Position numbers and translations under genes: made by a program. From NCBI GenBank assembly GCA_964568735.1, contig CAZMRF010000030.1, positions 1 to 56,543 on the forward strand: 56,543 nt of DNA. The letters are read 5' to 3'. The notes below the pieces were generated by a model. It did not search any database. It had not been told where the DNA came from and worked only from the letters and a program-made list of their open reading frames with translations. This DNA comes from CAZMRF01 sp964568735 (GTDB lineage Bacteria > Acidobacteriota > Polarisedimenticolia > JACPZX01). Positions 34,030 through 42,828 of the stretch are shown piece after piece; position 1 is the stretch's first letter, and the number at the start of each line of letters is the position of its first letter.

Positions 34030-37000
34030 TCATCGCTCGAACCGCGCGTACAGCATCGGCACGATCAGCAAGGTGAGCGCCGTCGATGTGACGAGTCCCC
34101 CGATGACCACGGTGGCGAGTGGTCGCTGGACCTCCGCACCCGCCGACGTGGCGAGCGCCATCGGCACGAAGCCCAGACTTGCGACCAGGGCGGTCATGAG
34201 CACCGGGCGCAGCCGAGTCTCCGCCCCTTCGATGACGGCGTCGCGAAGCGCTCGTCCCCTGGCGCGCAGTTCGTTGATGTAGCTGACCATGACCACGCCG
34301 TTGAGGACGGCCACCCCGAAAAGAGCGATGAAACCCACGCCTGCGGAGATCGAAAAGGGCAAACCTCGCAGAGCCAGTGCAAACACGCCCCCTACGACGG
34401 CAAACGGGATGCCCGTATACACAATGAGCGCTTGTCTGACGGAGCCGAACGCGCTGAACAGCAGCACGAAGATCAGCGCGAGCGCGATTGGCACCACGAT
34501 CAACAGCCGGGCCGAGGCGCGTCGCAGATTCTCGAACTGACCACCCCAAGTGACGTAGTAACCCGGCGGCAGGGGCACCCTCGCGGTCGTCTGCTCTTGC
34601 GCCTCAGAGACGAAGCTGCCGATATCGCGTCCGCGGACGTTCAACTCCACCGCGATGCGGCGCCGCGTGTCCTCCCGCGAGATCTGAGCGGGGCCTTCAG
34701 CCAGCGAGATGTCCGCCAACTGCGACAGCGGCACACGCGCGCCACTAGGGGCAGGGACGACCAGGTTCCTGATCGTCTCCTCGTTGCGACTGGCCGATTC
34801 GTCGAAGCGCACGACGAGGCCAAACCGCTGCTCGCCCTGATAGACGAGTCCCGCCTCCTTCCCTGCGACCATCGCCTCGACGAGGTCGTTGATGTCCTCC
34901 ACATTCAACCCGTACCGGGCAATGGCCGCCCGATTGGGCTTGATCTGCAGCTGCGACAGTCCCGAGACCTGCTCGACTTTGACGTCCTCCGCGCCCTCCA
35001 CGCGGCCCACGACTTGCGCGATCCGATCAGCCGTCCGCCGCAACGTTTCCAAATCATCGCCAAAGACTTTGATCGCGATATCCGATCGCACGCCGGAAAT
35101 GAGTTCGGACATGCGCATTTCGATCGGCTGGGAGAAGCCGAAGGCCCCTTCGGGTGCACCTCGCTCAAGTGCTTCCGACATCTTTTCGACGAGCTGTTCA
35201 CGGGTCTTCGCGCTGGTCCACTGGTCCCGCGGTTTCAGCGCGATAAACATATCCGCGGCATCAACGCCCACGGGATCGGTCGCCACTTCGGCTCGCCCAA
35301 TTTTGCTCACAACGTTCGTGACTTCGGGGAACTGGCGCAGCACGCGTTCCGCGGAGGAATACACGCGAATCGATTCGGAGAGAGACGCGCTCGGCAAGAG
35401 GCGCGCCTCGATGGCGAGCGCCCCCTCGTCGAGCCGCGGAATGAATTCAGTGCCGAGCAGCGAAAAGATCGCGCCGCTGACGACTATGAGAGCGACGGCG
35501 CCGGCGATCGCGAGGACCCGATAGTGCATCACCGTGTCGAGGGCGGGTCGATACCATCGCTTAGCCAGTCTGATGAGGGGGCTCTCGTGCTCCGCCACGT
35601 GACCACGCAGCACGAACGTCAAGGCGGCGGGGATATACGTGAGCGACAGGATCAGCGATCCGAGCAGGGCGAAGACGACGGTGAGCGCCATCGGCCGGAA
35701 CATCTTCCCTTCGATCCCGATCAAGCTCAGGATCGGCACGTAGACGATGATGATGATGCCCACGGCAAACACGACGGGGCGCCCCACTTCCAGGCACGCA
35801 TCGAGGATGGTCGTCTCTGCAGCGTCGCCCGACCCGGACCGCTCCGTGTCCGCGCGCCGTCGCACGGCGTTCTCGACCATCACGACCGCGCCGTCAACAA
35901 TCAACCCGAAGTCGATCGCGCCGAGGCTCATGAGATTGCCGGAGACCCCAAATGCCCGCATCAACCCGGCCGCAAACAGCATCGAGAGCGGAATGATGCT
36001 CGCAACGAGCACCGCGCCGCGCCAGTGACCCAGGAGGACCACGAGGACGACGATCACGAGCACGGCGCCTTCGAGGAGGTTCGTGGCGACCGTATGAATC
36101 GTCCGTTCCACCAGTTCGGTTCGGTCGTAGAACGGCACGAGTTCGACACCTTGTGGCAGCGTCTTCTGGATCGTCTCGATCCGCTCGCGCACGCGCTGGA
36201 CGACCGTCCTGGAGTTCTCGCCGAGCAACATGATGGCGATGCCCGCGACGATTTCCCCGTTACCTTGTGCCGTGACGGCGCCTTGGCGTAACGCGCTCCC
36301 GGTCACGACGCGGCCTACGTCGCTGACGAACACCGGTACACCTTTCGCGCCGGTCTTGACGACAATCCGCGCCAAGTCGTTGGTCGATTCTGCGAGTCCG
36401 ACGCCCCGCAGGACGTACTGCTCCGGACCGTGCTCGATGTAGCCGCCGCCCACGTTCGCATTGTTCCGAGCCACCGCGTCGTACACGTTTCGGAAGCTGA
36501 GGCCGTACGCATGCAACCGCGCCGGATCGATGTGTACCTGATACTGCTGTTCGAGCCCGCCAAAGCTATTGACCTCCGTGATGCCTGGGACCGTCAGTAG
36601 TTGGCGGCGGACGCTCCAGTCCTGAATCGTGCGGAGCGCCTTCAGGTCGAATGGCCCGCCGCGGGCGCCTCGCAACTCGTACTGATAGATGTCACCGAGA
36701 CCTGTCGCGATAGGCCCCATTTCCGGGTTGCCGATTTCCGGCGGAATCTCCTCACGAGCCTGCGACAAACGCTCCAGCACGAGCTGGCGAGCGGCGTAGA
36801 TATCCGTGGCATCGCTGAAGACGACCGTGACGGCCGACAGCCCGGTCAGCGAGAGCGATCGCAACTCCGTGATGCCCGGAAGGCCGGACATCGCGACCTC
36901 GACGGGAAAGGTAATCTGTCGCTCGACTTCCACGGCGGCGAGGGCAGGTGCCGGTGTCAGCACCTGCACCTGCACGTTCGTCACGTCCGGAACGGCGTCG

Positions 37001-37107
37001 AGTGGAAGCCCTGTCAGGCTGTACACGCCGACTCCCACCAGAACCGCCACGAGCAACATCACGAGCAGGCGCTGAGCGACGGCGAACCGGATGATCGCGC
37101 GGATCAT
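34030..37107 (-). CDS. czcA: CzcA-type heavy-metal efflux RND pump
   Basis: This 1025-aa inner-membrane pump has twelve transmembrane helices and two large periplasmic loops. TM4 carries DFGLIVDGAVVMVEN, the proton-relay motif typical of the divalent-cation HME-RND group (CzcA/CnrA/NccA) rather than the Cu/Ag CusA group. Other hallmarks are GLPLDAVPDVTNVQVQVLT and TNLLEGAVLVIVVLVVLLG. It exports metal ions (Zn/Co/Cd/Ni type, inferred) using proton motive force through CzcB and CzcC. Start ATG 37107 overlaps the czcB stop as ATGA. Base composition is lower in GC than flanking genes (35041-35100 is about 48% GC). Confidence 0.94.
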   Translation of the reverse strand: MIRAIIRFAVAQRLLVMLLVAVLVGVGVYSLTGLPLDAVPDVTNVQVQVLTPAPALAAVEVERQITFPVEVAMSGLPGITELRSLSLTGLSAVTVVFSDATDIYAARQLVLERLSQAREEIPPEIGNPEMGPIATGLGDIYQYELRGARGGPFDLKALRTIQDWSVRRQLLTVPGITEVNSFGGLEQQYQVHIDPARLHAYGLSFRNVYDAVARNNANVGGGYIEHGPEQYVLRGVGLAESTNDLARIVVKTGAKGVPVFVSDVGRVVTGSALRQGAVTAQGNGEIVAGIAIMLLGENSRTVVQRVRERIETIQKTLPQGVELVPFYDRTELVERTIHTVATNLLEGAVLVIVVLVVLLGHWRGAVLVASIIPLSMLFAAGLMRAFGVSGNLMSLGAIDFGLIVDGAVVMVENAVRRRADTERSGSGDAAETTILDACLEVGRPVVFAVGIIIIVYVPILSLIGIEGKMFRPMALTVVFALLGSLILSLTYIPAALTFVLRGHVAEHESPLIRLAKRWYRPALDTVMHYRVLAIAGAVALIVVSGAIFSLLGTEFIPRLDEGALAIEARLLPSASLSESIRVYSSAERVLRQFPEVTNVVSKIGRAEVATDPVGVDAADMFIALKPRDQWTSAKTREQLVEKMSEALERGAPEGAFGFSQPIEMRMSELISGVRSDIAIKVFGDDLETLRRTADRIAQVVGRVEGAEDVKVEQVSGLSQLQIKPNRAAIARYGLNVEDINDLVEAMVAGKEAGLVYQGEQRFGLVVRFDESASRNEETIRNLVVPAPSGARVPLSQLADISLAEGPAQISREDTRRRIAVELNVRGRDIGSFVSEAQEQTTARVPLPPGYYVTWGGQFENLRRASARLLIVVPIALALIFVLLFSAFGSVRQALIVYTGIPFAVVGGVFALALRGLPFSISAGVGFIALFGVAVLNGVVMVSYINELRARGRALRDAVIEGAETRLRPVLMTALVASLGFVPMALATSAGAEVQRPLATVVIGGLVTSTALTLLIVPMLYARFER

Positions 37108-38363
37108 TTGCGTTCCGGAGTGCCGCTGATCGCTTCTTCTTCGCCGAACTGGCCCTTGAGGAGCTGCGACTTGAGTGTGAACCCGCCTTTCGTCACGACG
37201 CGCTCGCCCGCACGAAGGCCCTTGAGAATGACCCGCAGGTCCTGGACTTGGTCACCGAGCTCCACGTCACGCACCTCGAAGCGACCCGCGTCGGCGGTCG
37301 GGATGAACGCGACCGCGCGCTCGCCGATCCGTTGCACGGCGTCGGACGGAATCGTCAACTCGGCCGTGCCTGGCGCGGCTGTGCCCTCTACCACCACCTC
37401 CACGAACATGCCGATCTTCAATTGCTGGCCGGGATTGGGCACTTCGACCCGTACGCGGGCCGTGCGGGTGTCCTGATCGAGCTGGGCGTCGATATAGCTC
37501 ACGCGACCCGACAGGGCGGCGTCTCCGAAGGTGGGCACCCGAATCTCCACGGGGGCACCGCGCCTGACGACATTCAAGCGGGCCTCAGGAACACTCACGA
37601 TCACCCAGACCGTCGAGAGGTTGGCGAGCGTGAGGACCGACGTGCCGGCTTCGATCCACTCACCTGGATTCACCGCCCGCTCGATCACCGTGCCCGCGAC
37701 CGGCGCTTGGATCGAGACCACGGCGGTTGTCGTGGTATCAGTGCCTGGCGTCGCTGACGCCTCAAGGGCCTGAAGGCTCTGCCGGAGCTGTGCGAGCTGT
37801 GCTTGCGCCGCTTGATGTTCGGCCTCCGCCGCCACGAGGTCTTTGCCCGCGCCGGCCCCAAGATCGACCAGCTTCCTCGTGCGGTTCAGGGTCGCTTCGG
37901 ACTCCACGAGTCTTGCCTCAGCAGAGCGAAAATTGCCTTGGAGTTCGGCGATCTGAGGACTGGCGAGCGTGAACAACACCGTCCCGGCACGTACAGAATC
38001 TCCGAGCACCACCTGGACGCGCTCGATCCGCCCAGCCACGAGCGGAGTCACCTTCTGGATCTGCAGCTGATTCGGCTCGACGACGCCAGTGGTCTGGAGG
38101 CGTTCAGTTCGGGCTCTCGCCGCTACGGGCGCGATTTCAACGCCTGCCGCGGCCAGGACCTCGGGCGAGACTGTGAGTTCGTCTGGCGAGCTCGCGACTG
38201 TGGTCGAGGGCGTGCCTCCTTCAGACGCAGTGCCGGTCTCAGCGTTCGGCCCCCACATCGTCCAGACCAGCACGCCCAGGAGCGCCAGGAGCACACCACC
38301 GCCGAGCATGAGCACGTCGCGGGACGAGAACCGACGGCTGGATGATGCCAGCGGAGGCGTCAT
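37104..38363 (-). CDS. CzcB-type periplasmic adaptor (membrane fusion protein)
   Basis: This 419-aa protein has an N-terminal membrane anchor (DVLMLGGGVLLALLGVLVW). A lipoyl/barrel-sandwich half at ~90-130 is followed by an alpha-hairpin (residues ~130-190, heptad-like FRSAEARLVESEATLNRTRK), the second lipoyl half (QAPVAGTVIERAVNPGEW), a beta-barrel and a membrane-proximal domain. It links the RND pump to the TolC-type channel and may pass metal ions to the pump. No extra N-terminal His/Met-rich metal-binding extension is seen. It is coupled by 4-bp overlaps to both czcC and czcA. Confidence 0.93.
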   Translation of the reverse strand: MTPPLASSSRRFSSRDVLMLGGGVLLALLGVLVWTMWGPNAETGTASEGGTPSTTVASSPDELTVSPEVLAAAGVEIAPVAARARTERLQTTGVVEPNQLQIQKVTPLVAGRIERVQVVLGDSVRAGTVLFTLASPQIAELQGNFRSAEARLVESEATLNRTRKLVDLGAGAGKDLVAAEAEHQAAQAQLAQLRQSLQALEASATPGTDTTTTAVVSIQAPVAGTVIERAVNPGEWIEAGTSVLTLANLSTVWVIVSVPEARLNVVRRGAPVEIRVPTFGDAALSGRVSYIDAQLDQDTRTARVRVEVPNPGQQLKIGMFVEVVVEGTAAPGTAELTIPSDAVQRIGERAVAFIPTADAGRFEVRDVELGDQVQDLRVILKGLRAGERVVTKGGFTLKSQLLKGQFGEEEAISGTPERK

Positions 38364-39700
38364 GGTTGCGATCCGAGCGTGAGACCCAGGGCCGCATGGA
38401 GGTCGGCCAGCGCACGATAGCGCTCGACGAGGGCTTCGGTGTATTCGCGCTGTGAATCGAGGAGCCGCCGCTGCTCGTTGATCAGGTCTGTAATTCGAAA
38501 TTCACCCAACTCGTATGCCTCGTGGATGACCCGGATGTTGTCGGTGGAGCGGGGAATGACGCCCTGTTCGAAGATCGTCAGCGCCGCCCGGGCCGCTTCC
38601 GCGCGGCGGAAGGCACTGGTCACCTCCGCGCGCACAACCTGTTCCGTAAACTCACGCTGCATCTGCATCTGCCGAATGGCCACGGCGGCGTCCGCGCGCG
38701 CGCCCTGGTTTGCGTTGAAGAACGGAAGGCCAATGGAGACGCCAAAGGCCAGCACTCGATCGTTGTCCGGGATCGCGATGAGCGGCGCCTGAAGATCGGT
38801 CACGCCGCGCGACGTGGTAAATGTGCCCGAGACTGTCATGTCCGGCAGCCCTTCCGCACGTGCGAGACCCAACCCTGCTTGCGCGGCGGTTTCGTTGAGG
38901 CGGGCCAACCGCAAATCCGGCCGGCGCTCAAGTGCAGTCGCAATCGCCGCCTCCAGCGTCTCAGGTACCTGAGACGCATCGATCGCCTGCGTTGGAAACG
39001 ACTCGTCGATCGTCAGCACGTCGGTCGGTGCGGCACCAATCAGATGCTTCAGTGTGATAAGCGCTGCCTGGACTCGGCCTTCCAGGAGGGCCCGCCGCGA
39101 CCGTAATCGATCGACTTCCGTGAGCAGCAGGCTGAGTTCCAGTGGCGGCGCATCGCGCTCATCGACCCGTATCCGCACCACCCGCATCGTCTGTTCGTCG
39201 AGATCGCGCACGCCATCCGTGGTCTCCAGATCGCGGACCGCGGCCAGCGCGTCGGCGAACGCGCCGAGCACCTCGTGCGTGAGCTGGCGTTCGCGGTCGG
39301 CGATCTCCGCCTCGAAGGCTATCAATTCGGCCTCGGCCAGATCGATGCGGCGCTGTCGCTTGGCGCCAAGTTCAACCGGCAGCGCGACACCCACACTCAG
39401 GTCCCGCTCGTCAGGGGACCCTGTGAAGCGTCCGGTGGTCTGTTCGAGGCCGAGCGTAGGGTTCGGTCGCAGCCCAGCTTGCCGGAGCCGCGCGCGCCCG
39501 CGTTCGAGATCGAGGCGGGCGGCGGCGAGTTCACGATTCGCTTGAAGCGCACGGCCGATGAGATCGCTCGCCGTCGCACGATTCGCCTGCGCGGCCGTAA
39601 CCGTCAGCGACGGCGGAGGAGCTTGTCCATTAGCGGTGCGGGTAAGGAGCAGAAGGCTCCACAGGATGGCTGCGCCTGCGGGTGAACCTGTGCGCACCAC
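38360..39700 (-). CDS. CzcC-type outer-membrane efflux channel (TolC family)
   Basis: This 446-aa protein has a signal peptide (AGAAILWSLLLLTRTANG) and two TolC/OEP repeats, with the conserved start LIGRALQANRELAAARLDLE and the turn RQAGLRPNPTLGLE. The second repeat includes ALERRPDLRLARLNETAAQAGL. It forms the trimeric outer-membrane duct for the CzcBA pump. Start is GTG 39700. Its ATGA-type overlap with czcB makes czcC-czcB-czcA a single transcription unit driven from the divergent region at 39701-39789. Confidence 0.93.
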   Translation of the reverse strand: MVRTGSPAGAAILWSLLLLTRTANGQAPPPSLTVTAAQANRATASDLIGRALQANRELAAARLDLERGRARLRQAGLRPNPTLGLEQTTGRFTGSPDERDLSVGVALPVELGAKRQRRIDLAEAELIAFEAEIADRERQLTHEVLGAFADALAAVRDLETTDGVRDLDEQTMRVVRIRVDERDAPPLELSLLLTEVDRLRSRRALLEGRVQAALITLKHLIGAAPTDVLTIDESFPTQAIDASQVPETLEAAIATALERRPDLRLARLNETAAQAGLGLARAEGLPDMTVSGTFTTSRGVTDLQAPLIAIPDNDRVLAFGVSIGLPFFNANQGARADAAVAIRQMQMQREFTEQVVRAEVTSAFRRAEAARAALTIFEQGVIPRSTDNIRVIHEAYELGEFRITDLINEQRRLLDSQREYTEALVERYRALADLHAALGLTLGSQP

Positions 39701-39736
39701 TTGAGGATACGGATCTGCAAATGACGCGGAGATGAC

Positions 39737-39764
39737 CGGCAGATGACGATATCGTCATCTGCCG
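39737..39764. promoter_or_regulatory. 28-bp perfect palindrome, probable operator of the metal-response regulator
   Basis: Each half-site is CGGCAGATGACGAT, meeting its exact reverse complement at 39750/39751. ATGAC also occurs at 39721 and 39732, so three ATGAC sites (39721, 39732, 39743) are spaced exactly 11 bp and lie on one helical face. The inner ATGAC/GTCAT arms resemble CusR/CopR boxes. The element lies between the divergent czcC and CDF genes, so the two-component regulator encoded at 41906-42571 is the obvious ligand. Binding is inferred. Confidence 0.82.
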
Positions 39765-39789
39765 CACTTGGTCAGTGTGACCCGCAGAT

Positions 39790-40404
39790 GTGTGCGAGCC
39801 TCTCAAGATCGTGCGGCCAGTGAGCACCGCGGGATTGCGTCGTGTGGTTCGCCTCGTGGCGGTTTTGAACCTGGCTTATTTCGGGATCGAGTTCTCGGTA
39901 GCACTCGCGATTGGATCGGTCTCGCTGTTTGCCGACAGCATCGACTTCTTGGAAGACACCTCGATCAACTTCCTGATTCTTGTTGCGTTGGCGTGGAGCC
40001 CGGCGCGGCGTGCGCGCGTGGGAATGGCGCTCGCAGGCATCCTCCTCGTCCCCGGCTTGGCAACTCTCTGGACTGCCTGGCAGAAGTTCTCTCTGCCGGT
40101 GCCGCCGGCAGCCGTGCCACTCGCGCTCGCGGGCGCAGGCGCGCTTGCGGTGAACCTGACGTGTGCGATGATGCTGACCCGTTATCGGCAGCACGGGGGC
40201 AGCTTGACGCGGGCGGCGTTCCTGTCGGCGCGGAACGATGTGTCGGCGAACGTCGCCATCGTGGGAGCCGGACTCGTCACGGCATATGTCCGCTCGGCGT
40301 GGCCCGATTTGATCGTGGGGCTCGGGATTGCACTGATGAACGCGGACTCGGCCAGGGAGGTCTTCTCGGCCGCGCGGGAGGAACACCGCACAGCCCTGCC
40401 GTGA
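39790..40404 (+). CDS. Short CDF-like cation transporter
   Basis: This 204-aa protein has five or six transmembrane helices and only the membrane part of a cation-diffusion-facilitator transporter. Helix 2 has LFADSIDFLEDTSINF (Asp-rich metal site) and helix 5 has SARNDVSANVAIVGAG. The C-terminal cytoplasmic metal-sensing domain of classical CDF proteins is absent; compact members of this kind are known next to czc-type genes. It starts at GTG 39790, just downstream of the palindromic operator, and is divergent from czcCBA. It probably moves a divalent metal into the periplasm for the RND pump. Confidence 0.85.
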   Translation: MCEPLKIVRPVSTAGLRRVVRLVAVLNLAYFGIEFSVALAIGSVSLFADSIDFLEDTSINFLILVALAWSPARRARVGMALAGILLVPGLATLWTAWQKFSLPVPPAAVPLALAGAGALAVNLTCAMMLTRYRQHGGSLTRAAFLSARNDVSANVAIVGAGLVTAYVRSAWPDLIVGLGIALMNADSAREVFSAAREEHRTALP

Positions 40405-40410
40405 CGTGAT

Positions 40411-41919
40411 CTAGCCACTCGCCAGCGTTTCGGAATCGTGTGTAGCGCGGACGTCTAGTCGAGTATGTGAGGTGTCCGGGAACACCATCCTGACCGTCGT
40501 CCCACGACCATTGTCGCTCATGATCTGCATCGATCCGCCATGCACGCTGACGATGGAGCGGACAATGGCCAGCCCCAAGCCCAAGCCTCCTGATGCCGCA
40601 GATCGGGACGCGTCGACACGGTAGAAGCGATCCGAGACGTGCGCCAGGTGCTCGGGTGGAATCCCAACCCCGGTATCGGCCACCTCAATCTGGACGGCAC
40701 CGTCTGCACGAGCGGCCGAGAGGCGCACACAGCCGCCCCTGGGAGTGTGCATGACTGCGTTCGTAATGAGATTGCCTAGCGCGCGTTGAAACAACGTGCG
40801 ATCGAGCGTCGCGATGAGAGATCCCGTGTCGCCGTGGATCTCGAGACCGACGCCAGCCTCGGCTGCCGCGGGCTCGTAGAACTCGCGCACGGCAGCCACC
40901 TCTCGGCGGATGTCGAGCGGCGCGCGGGCGATCTGGGTGGCCGGGTTCTCCGCGCGGGCGAGAAACATCAGGCCGTCGATCATCTGCGACAGCCGAATGG
41001 ATTCTTCGAGCACAGACACGAATGCCTCCTGGTATTCGCCCGGCGTTCGCACCTTGCCCAGCGTCACCTCCACCTCACCACGCAGGTTGTTGATCGGCGT
41101 GCGGAGCTCGTGGGCCAAGTCCGCCGACAGACTCGATAGCCGGGCGAAGGCGTCTTCCAGTCGATCGAGCATCTCGTTGAACGTCTCCGCGAGAGTGGAG
41201 AGTTCCGCTGGAAGCCCGGTCGTCGGAATGCGCTCGTCGAGTGTGCTCGATCGGATACGTCCCGCGGCATTGGCAATCGCTTGAATCGGCGCCATGCCGC
41301 GCCGCGCAATCGTGTACCCCACGATGCCGGAAGCCAAGAGCGCCATGCCCAAGACGCCCCACAAGCGGCTGCGATAATCACGCAGCAGTTGGCGCTCCTC
41401 GGTGCGGTCGAGCGCAACCTGTATCAGCCGTCGCTCGCCGGCATCGCCACCAAGGGTCGCCCACGCGGCAAGCATCCGATAGGGTGTCCCCGCTGGTGAG
41501 GTCAACTCGACACCGGGGCCGGGTTCAGATGCCGGCTCGGCGGGCGCCAGTGCGTGGCGCGTGAGAATCGGGGTGGCCCCTGCCGTCTCAATGACCACGT
41601 GCCCACGCTCGTCAAGCACTCGCAGATACAAGTGCGCGTAACGGCGAGCCGTGCCCTCCCAGTCGACCTCTTGGCGAAGCGCCGCGATGTCGTCCGGGCG
41701 CTCGCGGATCAGCGCTCGAACTATTTGGATTGTATCAACCAGAAACTGGTCGTCCTCGCGATCGACGTTCGTCACGAGCACCCAATAGAGGAGACCCGTC
41801 GCGACAGCCACGAGGACAAAGGCCGAGGAGGCGTACCAAAGTGCCAACCGCACCGCGATCGACCACGGCCGTCCATGCCGTTCCACTGCTACGCGGGCGA
41901 CGGACTCATTCGAGTACAT
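40411..41919 (-). CDS. Heavy-metal sensor histidine kinase (CusS/CzcS type)
   Basis: This 502-aa protein has TM1 at ~25-50 (ALWYASSAFVLVAVATGLLY), a periplasmic sensor of ~130 residues, TM2 at ~190-210 (LWGVLGMALLASGIVGYTIA), HAMP, HisKA with the phospho-His in ADLAHELRTPINNLRGE, and HATPase boxes N (LGNLITNAVMHTP), G1 (VADTGVGIPPE) and G2 (SGGLGLGLAIV). The sensor domain lacks an obvious Cys/His/Met-rich metal motif. It overlaps the end of the response regulator gene by 14 bp and is cotranscribed with it. Confidence 0.93.
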   Translation of the reverse strand: MYSNESVARVAVERHGRPWSIAVRLALWYASSAFVLVAVATGLLYWVLVTNVDREDDQFLVDTIQIVRALIRERPDDIAALRQEVDWEGTARRYAHLYLRVLDERGHVVIETAGATPILTRHALAPAEPASEPGPGVELTSPAGTPYRMLAAWATLGGDAGERRLIQVALDRTEERQLLRDYRSRLWGVLGMALLASGIVGYTIARRGMAPIQAIANAAGRIRSSTLDERIPTTGLPAELSTLAETFNEMLDRLEDAFARLSSLSADLAHELRTPINNLRGEVEVTLGKVRTPGEYQEAFVSVLEESIRLSQMIDGLMFLARAENPATQIARAPLDIRREVAAVREFYEPAAAEAGVGLEIHGDTGSLIATLDRTLFQRALGNLITNAVMHTPRGGCVRLSAARADGAVQIEVADTGVGIPPEHLAHVSDRFYRVDASRSAASGGLGLGLAIVRSIVSVHGGSMQIMSDNGRGTTVRMVFPDTSHTRLDVRATHDSETLASG

Positions 41920-42571
41920 AGCCCAGACCTCTCACTGTTCGAATCAGCTTCCGCTCAAACGGATCATCCACCTTCGAGCGGAGCCGGCGAACGTGGACAT
42001 CCACTACATTCGTACCGGGATCGAAGTTCATTTCCCAGACCTGCTCCGCAATAAAAGTTCGCGAGAGCACTTCTCCAGCGCGCCTTGCCAGGAGCGAGAT
42101 TAAGAGAAACTCTTTGGGGGTTAGATGCAGCCGTTGTCCCCCGCGGACCGCGTGATGCCGCGTGACGTCGATCTCGAGATCCGCAACGCGCAGCACGTCC
42201 GGGTGACGGTTCGGCCCGCGCCGCAGGACAGACCGGACGCGGGCCAGCAACTCCGAAAAGGCGAACGGCTTAACCAAGTAGTCATCCGCGCCGAGCTCTA
42301 GGCCTTTGACGCGATCCTGCACGGCGTCCCGCGCCGTCAGAAACAGGACCGGCATCGAGCGGCCAGCCGCGCGAAGGCTCGAGAGGATCGACCAGCCATC
42401 GCGTTCTGGCAGCAGCACATCGAGGATCACAAGGTCATAACCGTCCGTCAGCGCCGCTTGGAGTCCGTCATCCCCCTGGGTGCTCACGTCGACGACGAAG
42501 CCATTCTCGATGAGCCCATTCCGCAGGTAAGATGCGGTCTTTGGCTCGTCCTCTACAACCAGAATCTTCAC
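41906..42571 (-). CDS. OmpR/PhoB-family response regulator (CusR/CzcR type)
   Basis: This 221-aa protein has a receiver domain (VVEDEPKTASYLRNGL; phospho-Asp in VILDVLLPERDG; Lys in LVKPFAF) and a winged-helix DNA-binding domain with LTPKEFLLISLLARRAGEVLSR and a recognition helix at VVDVHVRRLRSKVDDP. It is the partner of the overlapping sensor kinase. The phased ATGAC sites and 28-bp palindrome at 39721-39764 are its likely operator, which would give induction of czcCBA and the CDF gene by metal. Confidence 0.93.
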   Translation of the reverse strand: MKILVVEDEPKTASYLRNGLIENGFVVDVSTQGDDGLQAALTDGYDLVILDVLLPERDGWSILSSLRAAGRSMPVLFLTARDAVQDRVKGLELGADDYLVKPFAFSELLARVRSVLRRGPNRHPDVLRVADLEIDVTRHHAVRGGQRLHLTPKEFLLISLLARRAGEVLSRTFIAEQVWEMNFDPGTNVVDVHVRRLRSKVDDPFERKLIRTVRGLGYVLE

Positions 42572-42828
42572 GGCTCGACACTAACGCCGGTAGACTAGAA
42601 AACGCAACAATCGTGGCGATGTCGGCGTTGGATCGTCAACGGCGACCACGACCTGGAGCCATTCCAGGCTGTATGACCGACAAGGCGCGAGTAAGCGCCA
42701 AATCGACAGCGCCGATACGTGTACGGACACGTTTGCCGAGTGCGATCAGCGCGAGGTAGGGGGGCGCGGACCTCGCTGAATGAAGACGGCGAATCGACAG
42801 CGATCGACTGAAGGCACCGGCTGTGGTT
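42572..42828. other. Right border of the metal-resistance island, non-coding
   Basis: No gene is recognised. The segment is the transition from the lower-GC island back to the high-GC chromosome. An 11-bp direct repeat, AATCGACAGCG, occurs twice here (near 42701 and 42790). No integrase, inverted terminal repeat or tRNA end was found. Confidence 0.4.

Noticed and set aside
34030..39700. Copper/silver CusCBA system
   Set aside because: The TM4 motif DFGLIVDGAVVMVEN is of the CzcA/CnrA divalent-cation type, not the CusA type.
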